The notes: a model not told the origin generated them from the sequence alone. 64,000 nt of DNA from Maricaulis sp965242785 (GCA_965242785.1 CBDETA010000004.1:868001-932000); one strand, 5' to 3'. Counted from the stretch's first letter, positions 24,988 to 33,538 are shown. Made by a program: numbers and translations.

Positions 24988-25967
24988 GCGATCCGCAGCG
25001 CAATATCACCTACGTCCTGCATTGGGGCGATCTCGCCTCGTCCGTGCGCATGCTGGCTGCGGCCAAGCTGATCCGCGAAGCGCACAAGCGCGACCGGATC
25101 ATCCTGTTGACGATCCCGGACTTCGAGAACTTCCTCAAGCACTGTCCGTACTTCAATTCGATCGAGATTGATGCCCTGCCCGATACGCGGGCGCTGGCCG
25201 GCGTTCGCGACAAACGGATCAAGGTGAACAAGCCGGTGCGGGTCTATGACCTGGTCGGCGACAGCGACTCGCGCAAGCTCAAGGGTCTGTTCCGCTTTTC
25301 CAAGTGCAAGTGGATCGAGGTCGCGCCGGACGGCAAGTCGGGCCAGCACCCGGTCGACGAAGTGGGTGGCAAGATCAATGCCGTGCTCGGCACAGGTCCG
25401 GACTTCTATCCGCTGGGCGGGGCACCGGCGCCGGATGCCAGCTGGGTGGACTTCCTGGCCAAGCAATCGCGCATGCTGGATCCGGAGTATTTCGGTCTCA
25501 ACGGCCCCTTCGCGCTACTGGCGCCGTCCGGCGACACGGTGAAGCCGGCCCTGCGCTGGCCGCGGGAGAAATGGGCCGCCCTGGCGCACGAGCTTCAGTC
25601 CAACGGCATCACCCCGGCCATTGTCGGTGGCCCCGATACGCGCGAGATCGGTCGCCATGTCTCGCATGTCACTCCGGGTGCGCGCGACATCACCGGCAAG
25701 GCCAAGCTGGCGCAACTGGCAGGCCTCGCCCGTCATGCCCGTTTTGTTTTTGGCGAGGATACGCCGCTATTGCACCTGCTGGTCGCCTCCGGGACCCCGG
25801 CTTTGGCGCTTTACGGCGATGTCGGTGATCCGGCCATGATCGCCCCGCGCGGACAGCAGCCGGTGATCCTGATGCATGCGCCGACCCTGGCCCAGGTCAC
25901 CCCGGAGGAAGCGATCGCCGCGATGCGGTTTGCCGGCGGATTCAACAACCGGCCGGTCGCGGCCTGA
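24984..25967 (+). CDS. GT9-family (heptosyltransferase-like) glycosyltransferase
   Basis: The 327-residue protein has the GT9 layout: an N-terminal Rossmann half, then P-S-G-D-T-V-K-P-A-L-R-W-P-R-E-K-W and V-G-G-P-D-T-R-E, and the donor-site segment F-G-E-D-T-P-L-L-H-L-L-V-A-S-G-T-P, where the heptosyltransferases usually have D/N-T/S-G-x-x-H. It overlaps the GT4 gene by ATGA, implying coupled translation and a shared pathway, probably LPS core. Confidence 0.85.
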   Translation: MSDPQRNITYVLHWGDLASSVRMLAAAKLIREAHKRDRIILLTIPDFENFLKHCPYFNSIEIDALPDTRALAGVRDKRIKVNKPVRVYDLVGDSDSRKLKGLFRFSKCKWIEVAPDGKSGQHPVDEVGGKINAVLGTGPDFYPLGGAPAPDASWVDFLAKQSRMLDPEYFGLNGPFALLAPSGDTVKPALRWPREKWAALAHELQSNGITPAIVGGPDTREIGRHVSHVTPGARDITGKAKLAQLAGLARHARFVFGEDTPLLHLLVASGTPALALYGDVGDPAMIAPRGQQPVILMHAPTLAQVTPEEAIAAMRFAGGFNNRPVAA

Positions 25968-26125
25968 CCCTGACGGCGTTGCACGCTTGCCAAATGTGAT
26001 CATTTGACCATAGTGCCCGGCTTCCGGCCGGGCTGGCCGCTGGATTTGCCCTTTTGGGGCTTGATCCCGCGCCCCGGCAGAGAGATTACTAAAGTTCAGC
26101 TTGGGGCCACAAGGGAGACAAGGCC

Positions 26126-26665
26126 ATAGCCCGTAGACCGCATCAGGCGCAACCGCCCAAGAAAGAAGGGCCGCGCACCAACCGGGAAATCCGTGTACCG
26201 CGGGTTCTCCTTATCGACGAACATGGTGAGAAGCAGGGCGTCATGCCCACGGAAGCCGCTCTGGAAGCCGCTGAGGAAGCGGGTCTTGACCTGGTCGAGG
26301 TTTCCCCGAATGCCGATCCGCCGGTTTGCAAAATCGTCGATTATGGCAAGCTGAAATACCAGGAACAGAAGAAGAAGGCCGAGGCCAAGAAGAAGCAGAA
26401 GGTCGTCGAGATCAAAGAGATCAAGATGCGCCCGAACATCGACGTGCATGACTATCAGGTGAAAGCCAAGGCCATGACACGCTTCTTCGAAGGCGGCGAC
26501 AAGGTGAAGGTCACCCTGCGCTTCCGCGGCCGCGAGATGGCGCACCAGGACCGCGGCATGGATATCATGAACCGGGTCAAGGAAGACTTCGCCGAGATCG
26601 CCAAGGTCGAGTTCGAGCCGAAGCTCGAAGGCCGCTTGATGGTCATGGTGATGGCGCCGCGCTGA
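26126..26665 (+). CDS. infC: Translation initiation factor IF-3, ATA start
   Basis: IF-3 keeps ribosomal subunits apart and checks start codons. The 179-residue reading has the N-terminal domain (G-P-R-T-N-R-E-I-R-V-P-R-V-L-L-I-D), a Lys-rich linker helix and the C-terminal domain with E-I-K-M-R-P-N-I-D-V-H-D-Y and F-R-G-R-E-M-A-H. The first ATG in frame (26243) would remove 39 residues of the conserved N-domain. A stop at 26090 blocks further extension, and no ATG, GTG or TTG lies between it and the conserved part. ATA at 26126 follows AAGGGAGACAAGGCC, so it is the start. Non-AUG infC starts support autoregulation. Confidence 0.93.
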   Translation: MARRPHQAQPPKKEGPRTNREIRVPRVLLIDEHGEKQGVMPTEAALEAAEEAGLDLVEVSPNADPPVCKIVDYGKLKYQEQKKKAEAKKKQKVVEIKEIKMRPNIDVHDYQVKAKAMTRFFEGGDKVKVTLRFRGREMAHQDRGMDIMNRVKEDFAEIAKVEFEPKLEGRLMVMVMAPR

Positions 26666-26693
26666 GGCGTGATCACCGCATCCGGCTTTGCAG

Positions 26694-26718
26694 ACGGCGC
26701 CCCGAGGGGCGCCGTTTT
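26694..26718 (+). terminator. Terminator of infC
   Basis: A perfect 9-bp stem (26694-26702 with 26707-26715) is followed by TTTT; the converging MFS gene ends at its edge. Confidence 0.85.
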
Positions 26719-28016
26719 CATTTGGCGGCCGGTTCTTCCTCGATCGTGTCCAGTGCATCCGTGCGCGCCAGCTGCGGGAACAGGCGGAACCAGGCCGCTG
26801 CCGTCACCAGCGCCATAACTCCGCCCAGCAATACCGCGCCGACCGGGCCCAGAAAGCGCGCAGCGACACCGGACTCGAACTCGCCCAGCTCGTTGGAGGC
26901 GGAGATGAAGATGAACTCCACCGCCGAGACCCGGCCGCGCATGTCCATGGGCGTGGCCAGCTGGATGATCGACTGGCGGATATAGACCGAGATCATGTCC
27001 GCCGCGCCGGTCACCGCCAGCGTTGCCAGCGACAGCCAGAGCAGGGTGGACAGGGCAAACCCGATCATCGCCACGCCATAGACGGCGATGGCCCCCAGCA
27101 TCCACAGGCCGATCTTCCGGGTCAGGGGGCGGGTGGCCAGAAGGAAGGCGATCACCGCCGCGCCCAGCGCCGGCGCCGTGCGCAACAGGCCCAGCCCGAC
27201 CGTGTCGGTCATCAGCACGTCACGCGCAAAGACCGGCAGCAGGGCGGTCACCCCGCCGAACAGCACCACCACCAGGTCCAGCGAGATCGCGCCCAGCACC
27301 ACCTTGTTGTCGCGCACATAGCGCAGGCCCTGCAGGGTCATCTTCCAGCCCGACTGGCCCGACACTTTCTCGTGTGCCGGCGTGCGCGCCGTCGCGATCG
27401 CCAGGGTCGCGAACAGCAGCAGTGCGGCGCTGACCAGATACACGGTCGACGGGCCCAGAATGTAGAGCAGCCCGCCCACCGCCGGCCCGCCGATTGCTGC
27501 ACCCTGGAAACCCAGCGAGTTCCAGGCGATCGCCTGGCGCATGTCGCTGCGCGGCACGATGCGAGGCAGGAGCGCGCTGGCGGCGGCCGGCGAAAAGGCG
27601 TGCATGCAGCCCAGCAGGATTGCGGCCGAGAAGACCAGCCACAGCGTCGTGGCACCGGCAAAGAAGGGGCTGATCGCCAGGATCAGGGCACAGGCCACGC
27701 GCACCAGATTGGTCACCACCAGGATCAGCTTGCGATCCAGCCGGTCAGCGGCTTGACCGCCCACCAGCGACAACAGGAAGACCGGCGCGAACTGGGCCAG
27801 GCCGACCAGGCCCAGCATCAGCGCGCTTTCCTCGATCGAACGGGTTTGGCGGGCGACGTCATAGACCTGCCAGCCGATCGCCACGGCCTGCATCTGCCGC
27901 GCCGCGGAGAGCGACTGGCGCATCGCCCAGTAGTGGCGATAGGGCTGGTGGCGGAAGACGTCGAGCGAGGGTGTGATCACGGCGTCGAGCCATACACATA
28001 TCCGCCGGATCGACAA
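26718..28016 (-). CDS. MFS transporter, EntS/DHA3-like
   Basis: The 432-residue protein has about twelve transmembrane helices and the MFS loop G-G-Q-A-A-D-R-L-D-R-K after TM2 (the G-x-x-x-D-R-x-x-R-K/R motif). The R-Q-M-Q-x-x-A-x-G-W-Q-V-Y pattern near the N-terminus is typical of the EntS/MFS_3 group of exporters for siderophores and drugs. The start is uncertain: TTG at 28016 is the longest, GTG at 27980 would trim twelve residues. It converges on infC. Substrate unknown. Confidence 0.87.
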   Translation of the reverse strand: MSIRRICVWLDAVITPSLDVFRHQPYRHYWAMRQSLSAARQMQAVAIGWQVYDVARQTRSIEESALMLGLVGLAQFAPVFLLSLVGGQAADRLDRKLILVVTNLVRVACALILAISPFFAGATTLWLVFSAAILLGCMHAFSPAAASALLPRIVPRSDMRQAIAWNSLGFQGAAIGGPAVGGLLYILGPSTVYLVSAALLLFATLAIATARTPAHEKVSGQSGWKMTLQGLRYVRDNKVVLGAISLDLVVVLFGGVTALLPVFARDVLMTDTVGLGLLRTAPALGAAVIAFLLATRPLTRKIGLWMLGAIAVYGVAMIGFALSTLLWLSLATLAVTGAADMISVYIRQSIIQLATPMDMRGRVSAVEFIFISASNELGEFESGVAARFLGPVGAVLLGGVMALVTAAAWFRLFPQLARTDALDTIEEEPAAK

Positions 28017-28192
28017 AGCCGTTTGGCCCTTGCATTCGCGCTGGGGCCTTGCAGGCCGTATCGCCGCCTTGCCGTCACATCTGTGCCGAAACCGGGGCTC
28101 CCCCGTTCAGGGGTTGTTCAGGCCAAGAGTTTTGGGATGCAATCCACCGGAAACAATGCTGGAATGTTTCCACGCTCTTTAGGGGGAGACGC

Positions 28193-29953
28193 ATGACCAA
28201 ACTTCGCTATTTCTGTGGTGCCGCTCTTGGCCTCGCGCTGGCTGCCAGTGCTTCGGCCCAGGATGCCAGTGCCCCGCCGGCCTATGGCTCGACCAGCCTG
28301 AGCGCCGGTTTCGCCGAGGATCCGACTTCCATCGCCGTGCGCGCGGGCGGCGCCATCTATGCCGGCAATATCAGTGATTATTGCTACGGCTACATCACCC
28401 ACCAGCCATCCTACAATCTCAACTACACCGCCGGGGATGTGTTCGATCTCTACATCTCCGCAACCTCGGATGTGGATGCCGTGCTGGCGATCCAGGGACC
28501 GGACGGGAACTGGACCTGCGATGATGACGGCGCCGGTGTCGGTCTCAATCCGGGCATCCAGTTCGAGAACCCGCAATCGGGCACCTATGCCATCTTCGTC
28601 GGCACCTATGGGTCCGGCGCCGGCTACGAGCCGGCCATGCTGCACATTTCCGAGCTCGGCTTCCATGACGCCAACCCGTTCTCGCGGGCGCCGAACGCCA
28701 CCATGGCCCCCTCGGCCGGTGCGCTGGACTTGCGGGCCGGCTTCTCCGGCGATCCGCGCACCGTTCCGGTTCGCGCCGGCGGTGAAGTCGACGCCAGCCT
28801 CGCTGACGGCATGTGCTGGGGTTATGTCGACCAGGCGCCCGACCTCTGGGTCGATTACGACGCCAATGACGAGTTCAACCTCTACATCTCCATGCAGGCC
28901 GACGCCGATACCACGCTGATGGTGCGTGCCCCGGACGGGTCCTGGTTGTGCGATGACGACACCGCCGGCGATCTCAATCCGGGCCTGCGCATCATGGATC
29001 CGCAGCCGGGCCGCTATGCGGTCTGGGGCGGCCGCTTCTCGCGCGGTCCCGCGGTGGACGCCACCATATTCGTGTCCGAGCTGGGCTATCTGGGCGGTGT
29101 CGACACCGTTCCGGTGCTCGACTACTCGCTGCCGTCCAATTACGGCTCGGCGCAATTGTCGGCCGGCTTCATCCCGGATCCGCACAATGTGCCGCTGCAG
29201 GCTGGCGGCGATGTCGAGGTCTACGAGGCCGTCGGCCAGAACTGCCGCGGCTACGCCACCTCGGCTCCTGATTACGACATCACCTATGAGGCCGGCTCCT
29301 TCGATCTCTACATCTCCGCCTCCTCGGACGGCGATGCGACGCTGATCGTCAATGCGCCGGACGGTTCCTGGTGGTGTGATGATGACAGCGCCGGCGATCT
29401 CAATCCGGGCCTGCGCTTCGACGAACCCCAGTCCGGCCGCTACGACATCTGGGTCGGCACCTATTCGGAAGGCCCGCCGCAAGACGCCGTGCTGCACATT
29501 TCCGAACTGGGCTTCGGCAGCGAATTCATCAACACGGCGACGCTCGATTACACCCTGGCCAGCAATTACGACTCAATCTCGCTGACCGGCGGTTTCACGC
29601 CCGATCCCTTCGTCATCGACCTGGTGGCCGGGGGTGATCTCGAGGCTGAATCGGCGGCTGACCAGTCCTGCCGTGGCTATGTCACCCAGGCCCCGGATGT
29701 CGAGCTGATCTTCGAGCCGGGCGACCTGGATCTCTACATCTCGGCCCTGTCCGACAGCGACACCACGCTGGTGATCAATGATCCGTCGGGCAATTGGGTG
29801 TGCAATGATGACGGCTCGTCCGGCGTCAATCCGGGCATTCATTTCGAAAACCCACAGGCCGGTGCCTACCATATCTGGGTCGGCACCTACTGGGATGGTG
29901 ACGGCGCCCCGGCTCGTCTGGCCATTTCCGAACTGGGCTTCCTGGAAGACTAG
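28193..29953 (+). CDS. Secreted protein of four tandem beta-type repeats
   Basis: The 586-residue protein has a signal peptide (to about residue 22, A-S-A) and four repeats at about 31-157, 171-299, 311-441 and 452-583. Each has A-G-F-x-x-D-P, A-G-G, a C-x-G-Y segment, L-Y-I-S, D-T/A-x-L-x-I/V, P-D-G-x-W-x-C-D-D-D, N-P-G and a closing S-E-L-G-F/Y. The paired Cys in each repeat may form a disulfide. The acidic cluster could bind Ca2+. The fold resembles PPC-like domains of secreted enzymes, but no catalytic module exists. GGGGGAGACGC precedes the start. A terminator follows. Function unknown. Confidence 0.88.
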   Translation: MTKLRYFCGAALGLALAASASAQDASAPPAYGSTSLSAGFAEDPTSIAVRAGGAIYAGNISDYCYGYITHQPSYNLNYTAGDVFDLYISATSDVDAVLAIQGPDGNWTCDDDGAGVGLNPGIQFENPQSGTYAIFVGTYGSGAGYEPAMLHISELGFHDANPFSRAPNATMAPSAGALDLRAGFSGDPRTVPVRAGGEVDASLADGMCWGYVDQAPDLWVDYDANDEFNLYISMQADADTTLMVRAPDGSWLCDDDTAGDLNPGLRIMDPQPGRYAVWGGRFSRGPAVDATIFVSELGYLGGVDTVPVLDYSLPSNYGSAQLSAGFIPDPHNVPLQAGGDVEVYEAVGQNCRGYATSAPDYDITYEAGSFDLYISASSDGDATLIVNAPDGSWWCDDDSAGDLNPGLRFDEPQSGRYDIWVGTYSEGPPQDAVLHISELGFGSEFINTATLDYTLASNYDSISLTGGFTPDPFVIDLVAGGDLEAESAADQSCRGYVTQAPDVELIFEPGDLDLYISALSDSDTTLVINDPSGNWVCNDDGSSGVNPGIHFENPQAGAYHIWVGTYWDGDGAPARLAISELGFLED

Positions 29954-29976
29954 GTCCGGTTCCCATCTGATCCACG

Positions 29977-30009
29977 GCGGGGCGGTCCATCGGGCCGCCC
30001 CGCTCGTTT
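29977..30009 (+). terminator. Terminator of the repeat-protein gene
   Basis: A 9-bp GC-rich stem (29977-29985 with 29995-30003) is followed by a short TCGTTT. Confidence 0.55.
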
Positions 30010-30070
30010 GCGGGCAGAGGCTTTGCGCGAATGCATGAGAAATTTGCCGCGCCCGCCTTTCTTTCGTCGG

Positions 30071-30086
30071 GATGTTATACTATATC
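30071..30086 (+). promoter_or_regulatory. Zur-like imperfect palindrome upstream of merC-like gene
   Basis: A 16-base AT-rich element with GTTATACTATA in a GC-rich setting resembles Zur boxes (GTTATA-N2-ATAAC). It matches its own reverse complement at 10 of 16 positions and lies 34 bases upstream of the gene start, where it could also serve as a -10 region. Confidence 0.3.
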
Positions 30087-30120
30087 GGCCTTCTGGCGCA
30101 CGGAGCGCCGAAGGATGATC

Positions 30121-30573
30121 ATGCGGTTCTTCTCCCGACTGGCCAATCGACAGGGCACGCTGGATGCCACGGGCATCAGCCTGTCTGCCCTGTGCGTGCT
30201 GCACTGCCTGTTCCTGCCGGCCGCCGCGTCTGCGGCGCCGATGCTGACGCCGGAACTGGGCGAGGTCTTCGGGCTCAGCCATGACTGGCATCTCATCCTG
30301 CTGGCTCTGGCGGCACCGGTCTCCCTGCTGGGGCTGGGCTGGGGCGTGCGCACCACCCAGGGCGGCTGGCGCATCTTCGCCATCGGCTTGTTCGGCCTGG
30401 CGCTGATGGCCATCGGGGCCAGTCACATCTTTGCTCCGGTCATTGAAACCGTGCTGACGCTGACCGGTGTGGCGATCCTCGCCGGTGCGCATTTCGCCAA
30501 CTGGTTCGCCCGCGCCCGGGCCGGTCACAATCACCAGCGCGACTGCGGCCTGTGCGAGCACGATCACGCCTGA
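30121..30573 (+). CDS. MerC-domain membrane protein
   Basis: The 150-residue protein has four transmembrane segments. The first contains the family's L-C-x-L-H-C-L metal-binding segment (S-A-L-C-V-L-H-C-L-F) and the C-terminus ends in a His/Cys tail (H-N-H-Q-R-D-C-G-L-C-E-H-D-H). MerC proteins were described as mercury importers, but chromosomal copies in alphaproteobacteria may handle zinc. ATG at 30121 lies seven bases after AAGG; the ATG at 30115 is the alternative. There is no other mer gene nearby. Confidence 0.85.
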   Translation: MRFFSRLANRQGTLDATGISLSALCVLHCLFLPAAASAAPMLTPELGEVFGLSHDWHLILLALAAPVSLLGLGWGVRTTQGGWRIFAIGLFGLALMAIGASHIFAPVIETVLTLTGVAILAGAHFANWFARARAGHNHQRDCGLCEHDHA

Positions 30574-30604
30574 CAGGGCAGCTGATTTCGACTCGCTTTG
30601 CGCC

Positions 30605-30632
30605 TTGCATTTGACGCAGGTGCGCGTATAAA
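30605..30632 (+). promoter_or_regulatory. Promoter of rpmI-rplT
   Basis: TTGCAT and TATAAA are separated by 16 bases. The implied transcript has a leader of about 90 bases, which could carry L20-type autoregulation. Confidence 0.5.
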
Positions 30633-30730
30633 CCCCCGCTTCCAACACCAGCCGTCCGGGCCATATCGACATGCCCGCCGGCTGAACCATCCACCGGAAC
30701 GCCCCGCGCGTTCCCACGAAGGAGATGAAA

Positions 30731-30931
30731 ATGTCGAAGATGAAGACGAAGAGCGGCGCCAAAAAGCGCTTCAAGCTCACCGCCACGGGCAAGATCAAGG
30801 CCGGCCAGGCAGGCAAGCGCCACGGCATGATCAAGCGTACTCCCAAGCAGATCCGCAACAAGCGCGGCCAGGTCACCCTGTCCCCGCAGGATGCGCGCAT
30901 CGTGAAAAAGTACATCCCGAACGGCCTGTAA
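30731..30931 (+). CDS. rpmI: 50S ribosomal protein L35
   Basis: The 66-residue basic protein begins M-S-K-M-K-T-K-S-G-A-K-K-R-F and has K-R-H-G-M and P-x-x-Q-I-R, typical of L35. AAGGAG lies eight bases before the ATG at 30731; the in-frame ATG at 30725 overlaps that site and is rejected. rplT follows by 31 bases. infC is 4 kb away rather than directly upstream. Confidence 0.95.
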   Translation: MSKMKTKSGAKKRFKLTATGKIKAGQAGKRHGMIKRTPKQIRNKRGQVTLSPQDARIVKKYIPNGL

Positions 30932-30962
30932 GCCGCGGTTATCGAGCTAGGAGCACTTAGAC

Positions 30963-31319
30963 ATGTCTCGAGTTACGTCCGGTCCGGCGACCGCCAAACG
31001 CCACAAGAAAGTCATCAAGGCAGCCAAGGGTTACTATGGCCGCCGCAAGAACGTCTTCCGCGTTGCCGTCCAGGCCGTGGAGAAGGCCGGCCAGTACGCT
31101 TACCGCGACCGCCGTGCCAAGAAGCGCAATTTCCGCTCGCTGTGGATCCAGCGCATCAATGCCGGCGCCCGTGAACACGGTCTCACCTATTCGGCCTTCA
31201 TGAACGGTCTCAACAAGGCCGGCATCGAAGTCGACCGCAAGGTCCTGTCCGACATCGCCATCCGCGAACCGGAAGCCTTCAAGGCCCTGGTCGACCAGGC
31301 GCGCGCGGCTCTGGCCTGA
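30963..31319 (+). CDS. rplT: 50S ribosomal protein L20
   Basis: The 118-residue protein matches L20: the basic N-terminal helix (R-H-K-K-V-I-K-A-A-K-G-Y-Y-G-R-R) followed by R-D-R-R-A-K-K-R-N-F-R-S-L-W-I-Q-R-I-N-A and N-x-A-G-I-E-V-D-R-K-V-L. L20 binds 23S rRNA early in 50S assembly and in many bacteria represses its own operon. GGAG precedes the ATG and a strong terminator follows. Confidence 0.97.
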   Translation: MSRVTSGPATAKRHKKVIKAAKGYYGRRKNVFRVAVQAVEKAGQYAYRDRRAKKRNFRSLWIQRINAGAREHGLTYSAFMNGLNKAGIEVDRKVLSDIAIREPEAFKALVDQARAALA

Positions 31320-31343
31320 GGGTCAGACACAGTCTGAAAAAAG

Positions 31344-31375
31344 AGCCCGCCAGCACACCGCCGGCGGGCTTTTTT
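31344..31375 (+). terminator. Terminator of rpmI-rplT
   Basis: An 8-bp stem (31344-31351 with 31363-31370, eleven-base loop) is followed by six T in all. Confidence 0.88.
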
Positions 31376-31792
31376 GTTTTGGGGTTCAAGCTGGATCGTG
31401 GAACCAAGCGTCGCCTTCATCCTTCCCCTTGATGGAGAAGGTGGGCCGAAGCGAAGCTTCGGGTCGGAAGGGGTGAAAGCGCGAAGCGCTGCGAATCCTG
31501 GTGCCGAACAAGTCAGTCACCTCGCCCATCAAGGGCGAGGATCACTAGAACTTTGCGTCTTCAGGGCTCAATCCCCCTCTCCCCGGGGAGAGGGCCGGGG
31601 AGCGGGGGACAGCACCGGCCCAGCCTGTCCTGGCACCACCGGGATTTTCCCCTCATCCGCCGCTTCGCGGCACCTTCCTCCCAGGGGGAAGGGAATGGGC
31701 AGCCAGTTTCTGTCTCCCGTCAGCCGCCACTCCCTGTCGACACTGCATAATCCAGCCGCTAAACCGACCCGGACCGCGAGGGACGAAACACG
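31376..31792 (+). other. Repeat-bearing intergenic region before pheS
   Basis: No coding signal is seen in these 417 bases. They contain several short palindromes, for example an 8-bp perfect stem CCTCGCCC/GGGCGAGG near 31520-31542, and most of the right half is the dispersed element also found near 52.2 kb. The pheS promoter must lie here or nearer the start, but no convincing -35/-10 is visible. Confidence 0.6.
31571..31676 (+). repeat. Dispersed intergenic repeat, copy A
   Basis: This stretch of about 105 bases recurs in inverse orientation at 52167-52273 with strong similarity; a 24-base block (31651-31674 against 52171-52194) is identical. It includes a palindrome of CCCTCTCCCC/GGGGAGAGGG type. 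It is non-coding. Confidence 0.85.
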
Positions 31793-32875
31793 ATGACCGA
31801 TACTTCCAATCTCGACACGCTTGAAGCCGAGGTGTCCGGGCAGATTTCCGGGGCGACCGATGAAGCCGCGCTGGACGCCGTGCGGGTGTCTGCGCTGGGC
31901 AAGAAGGGCTCGGTGTCGCTGATGATGCGCGAGCTGGGCAAGATGAGCCCGGAAGAGCGCCAGGTGATGGGTCCGGCCCTGAACGGGCTGAAGACCCGCC
32001 TGAACGACGCCATCGAGGCGCGCAAGGCCGAGCTGGAAGCGAAAGCCCTCAATGCCGCCCTGGCGTCGGAAACGGTGGATGTCTCCCTGCCGGTACGGCC
32101 GGAGCCGACCGGCTCGCTGCACCCGATCACCCAGGTGATGGAAGAACTGGCCGTGATCTTCGCCGACATGGGCTTTGCCGTCGCCGAAGGCCCGGATGTG
32201 GAGGACGACTTCCACAATTTCACGGCCCTCAACTTCCCCGAAGGCCACCCGGCGCGCGATACCCAGGACACCTTCTTCATGAAGCCGGATGCCGACGGTC
32301 TGCGGAAGGTCCTGCGCACCCACACCTCGCCGGTGCAGATCCGCACCATGCTGGAAGGCAAGACCCCGATCCGCATCATTGCGCCGGGCCGCGTCTATCG
32401 CTGCGACTGGGACCAGACCCACACGCCGATGTTCCACCAGGTCGAAGGCCTGGTCATCGACAAGGAAACCCATATGGGGCACCTCAAGGGCTGCCTCCTG
32501 GATTTCATTGCCGCCTTCTTCGAGACCGACCAGGTGGAAGCCCGCTTCCGCCCGCACCATTTCCCCTTCACCGAACCATCTGCCGAGATGGATGTTCGCT
32601 ACGAGCGCGTCGGCGATGCGGTGAAGGTCGGCTCGGGCGACAAGTGGATGGAAATCCTCGGCTGCGGCATGGTCCACCCCAATGTGATCAGGAATTGCGG
32701 CCTCGACCCCGACGAATACCAGGGCTTTGCCTTCGGCATGGGCGTGGATCGCCTCGCCATGCTGAAATACGGCGCCCCGGACCTGCGCGACTTCTTCAAT
32801 TCCGACGTCCGCTGGCTGGCCCATTACGGCTTCTCGCCGCTCCTGCAGGCCAATCTGGCGACAGGTCTGAGCTGA
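31793..32875 (+). CDS. pheS: Phenylalanyl-tRNA synthetase alpha subunit
   Basis: The 360-residue subunit carries the class II catalytic core that charges tRNA-Phe. An N-terminal coiled coil (residues 1-90) precedes the core with H-P-I-T-Q-V-M at about 106-112 (motif 1 region), F-H-Q-V-E-G-L-V-I-D (motif 2) and G-x-G-M-G-V-D-R-L-A-M (motif 3, F-G-M-G-V-D-R-L-A-M). It works as an alpha2-beta2 tetramer with PheT, whose gene is 663 bases downstream with one gene in between. Confidence 0.97.
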   Translation: MTDTSNLDTLEAEVSGQISGATDEAALDAVRVSALGKKGSVSLMMRELGKMSPEERQVMGPALNGLKTRLNDAIEARKAELEAKALNAALASETVDVSLPVRPEPTGSLHPITQVMEELAVIFADMGFAVAEGPDVEDDFHNFTALNFPEGHPARDTQDTFFMKPDADGLRKVLRTHTSPVQIRTMLEGKTPIRIIAPGRVYRCDWDQTHTPMFHQVEGLVIDKETHMGHLKGCLLDFIAAFFETDQVEARFRPHHFPFTEPSAEMDVRYERVGDAVKVGSGDKWMEILGCGMVHPNVIRNCGLDPDEYQGFAFGMGVDRLAMLKYGAPDLRDFFNSDVRWLAHYGFSPLLQANLATGLS

Positions 32876-32882
32876 TCCGACC

Positions 32883-33512
32883 ATGTGGCGCTGGCTCACC
32901 CATAACCACCAGACGCTGACCGCCGTGGGCGCGATGCTTGTCGGCATCGCGGCGTTGTTTGTCGCCTGGGACCAGGGCCGCGTGATGCGGGCGCAGCAGC
33001 ATGGCTCGGTCGTGCCGGTGCTGCAGATCGACGGTTTCATCCAGTCCACGCCGGAGGTGCGCAATCTGGGTCTGCGCATCGTCAATCACGGTGTCGGCCC
33101 GGCGATGATCGAGCGGGTCAGCCTGATGCGTGACGGGGAAGAGCAGACCGATTTTTCCGGCCTGATCGAACGCCTGCCGCCGGGTTTCGACCGGTCCTGG
33201 TCCAGTGCCAATGGCCGCGCCCTCGCGCCGGGCGGCGAGGTGGAGCCGGTGGTGTTCTCCTGGTCGCGCGGTGAACTGGACCATGACGCGCTCAATGACC
33301 TGCTCACCGAATGGAGCCATTGGGGCGTGGAGGTCTGCTACTGCTCGGTTTTCGAGCGTTGCTGGCTGTCCTCCTCCGCCAATGAGGACCGGTTGCCGGT
33401 GCGCCAGTGCGAGCCCGGTGACCGCTATGACGTGTTCGAGCGTTTCGGCTCTGCCGACCGCCCGGACGCCCAGGACGACGCCCAAGACGACCCGCAAGAC
33501 GACACGAACTGA
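32883..33512 (+). CDS. Single-pass membrane protein of unknown function
   Basis: The 209-residue protein has one transmembrane helix (residues 12-28) and a soluble domain of about 150 residues with beta-like segments (L-Q-I-D-G-F-I, L-R-I-V-N-H-G-V-G-P-A) and a C-x-C. The tail is Asp-rich (D-A-Q-D-D-A-Q-D-D-P-Q-D-D). The N-H-G-x-G-P-A pattern occurs in other small membrane proteins of unknown role. It lies seven bases after pheS and 26 before pheT, so it is co-transcribed with both, but a translational role is not implied by its sequence. Confidence 0.8.
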   Translation: MWRWLTHNHQTLTAVGAMLVGIAALFVAWDQGRVMRAQQHGSVVPVLQIDGFIQSTPEVRNLGLRIVNHGVGPAMIERVSLMRDGEEQTDFSGLIERLPPGFDRSWSSANGRALAPGGEVEPVVFSWSRGELDHDALNDLLTEWSHWGVEVCYCSVFERCWLSSSANEDRLPVRQCEPGDRYDVFERFGSADRPDAQDDAQDDPQDDTN

Positions 33513-33538
33513 AACGCATGTGACGGCAGGAGCCGACG

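Noticed and set aside
28118..29497. 459-codon minus-strand open frame opposite the repeat protein
   Set aside because: It is periodic only because the coding strand is repetitive.
31568..33085. 505-codon minus-strand open frame across pheS
   Set aside because: Antisense to a certain pheS gene, with no independent support.
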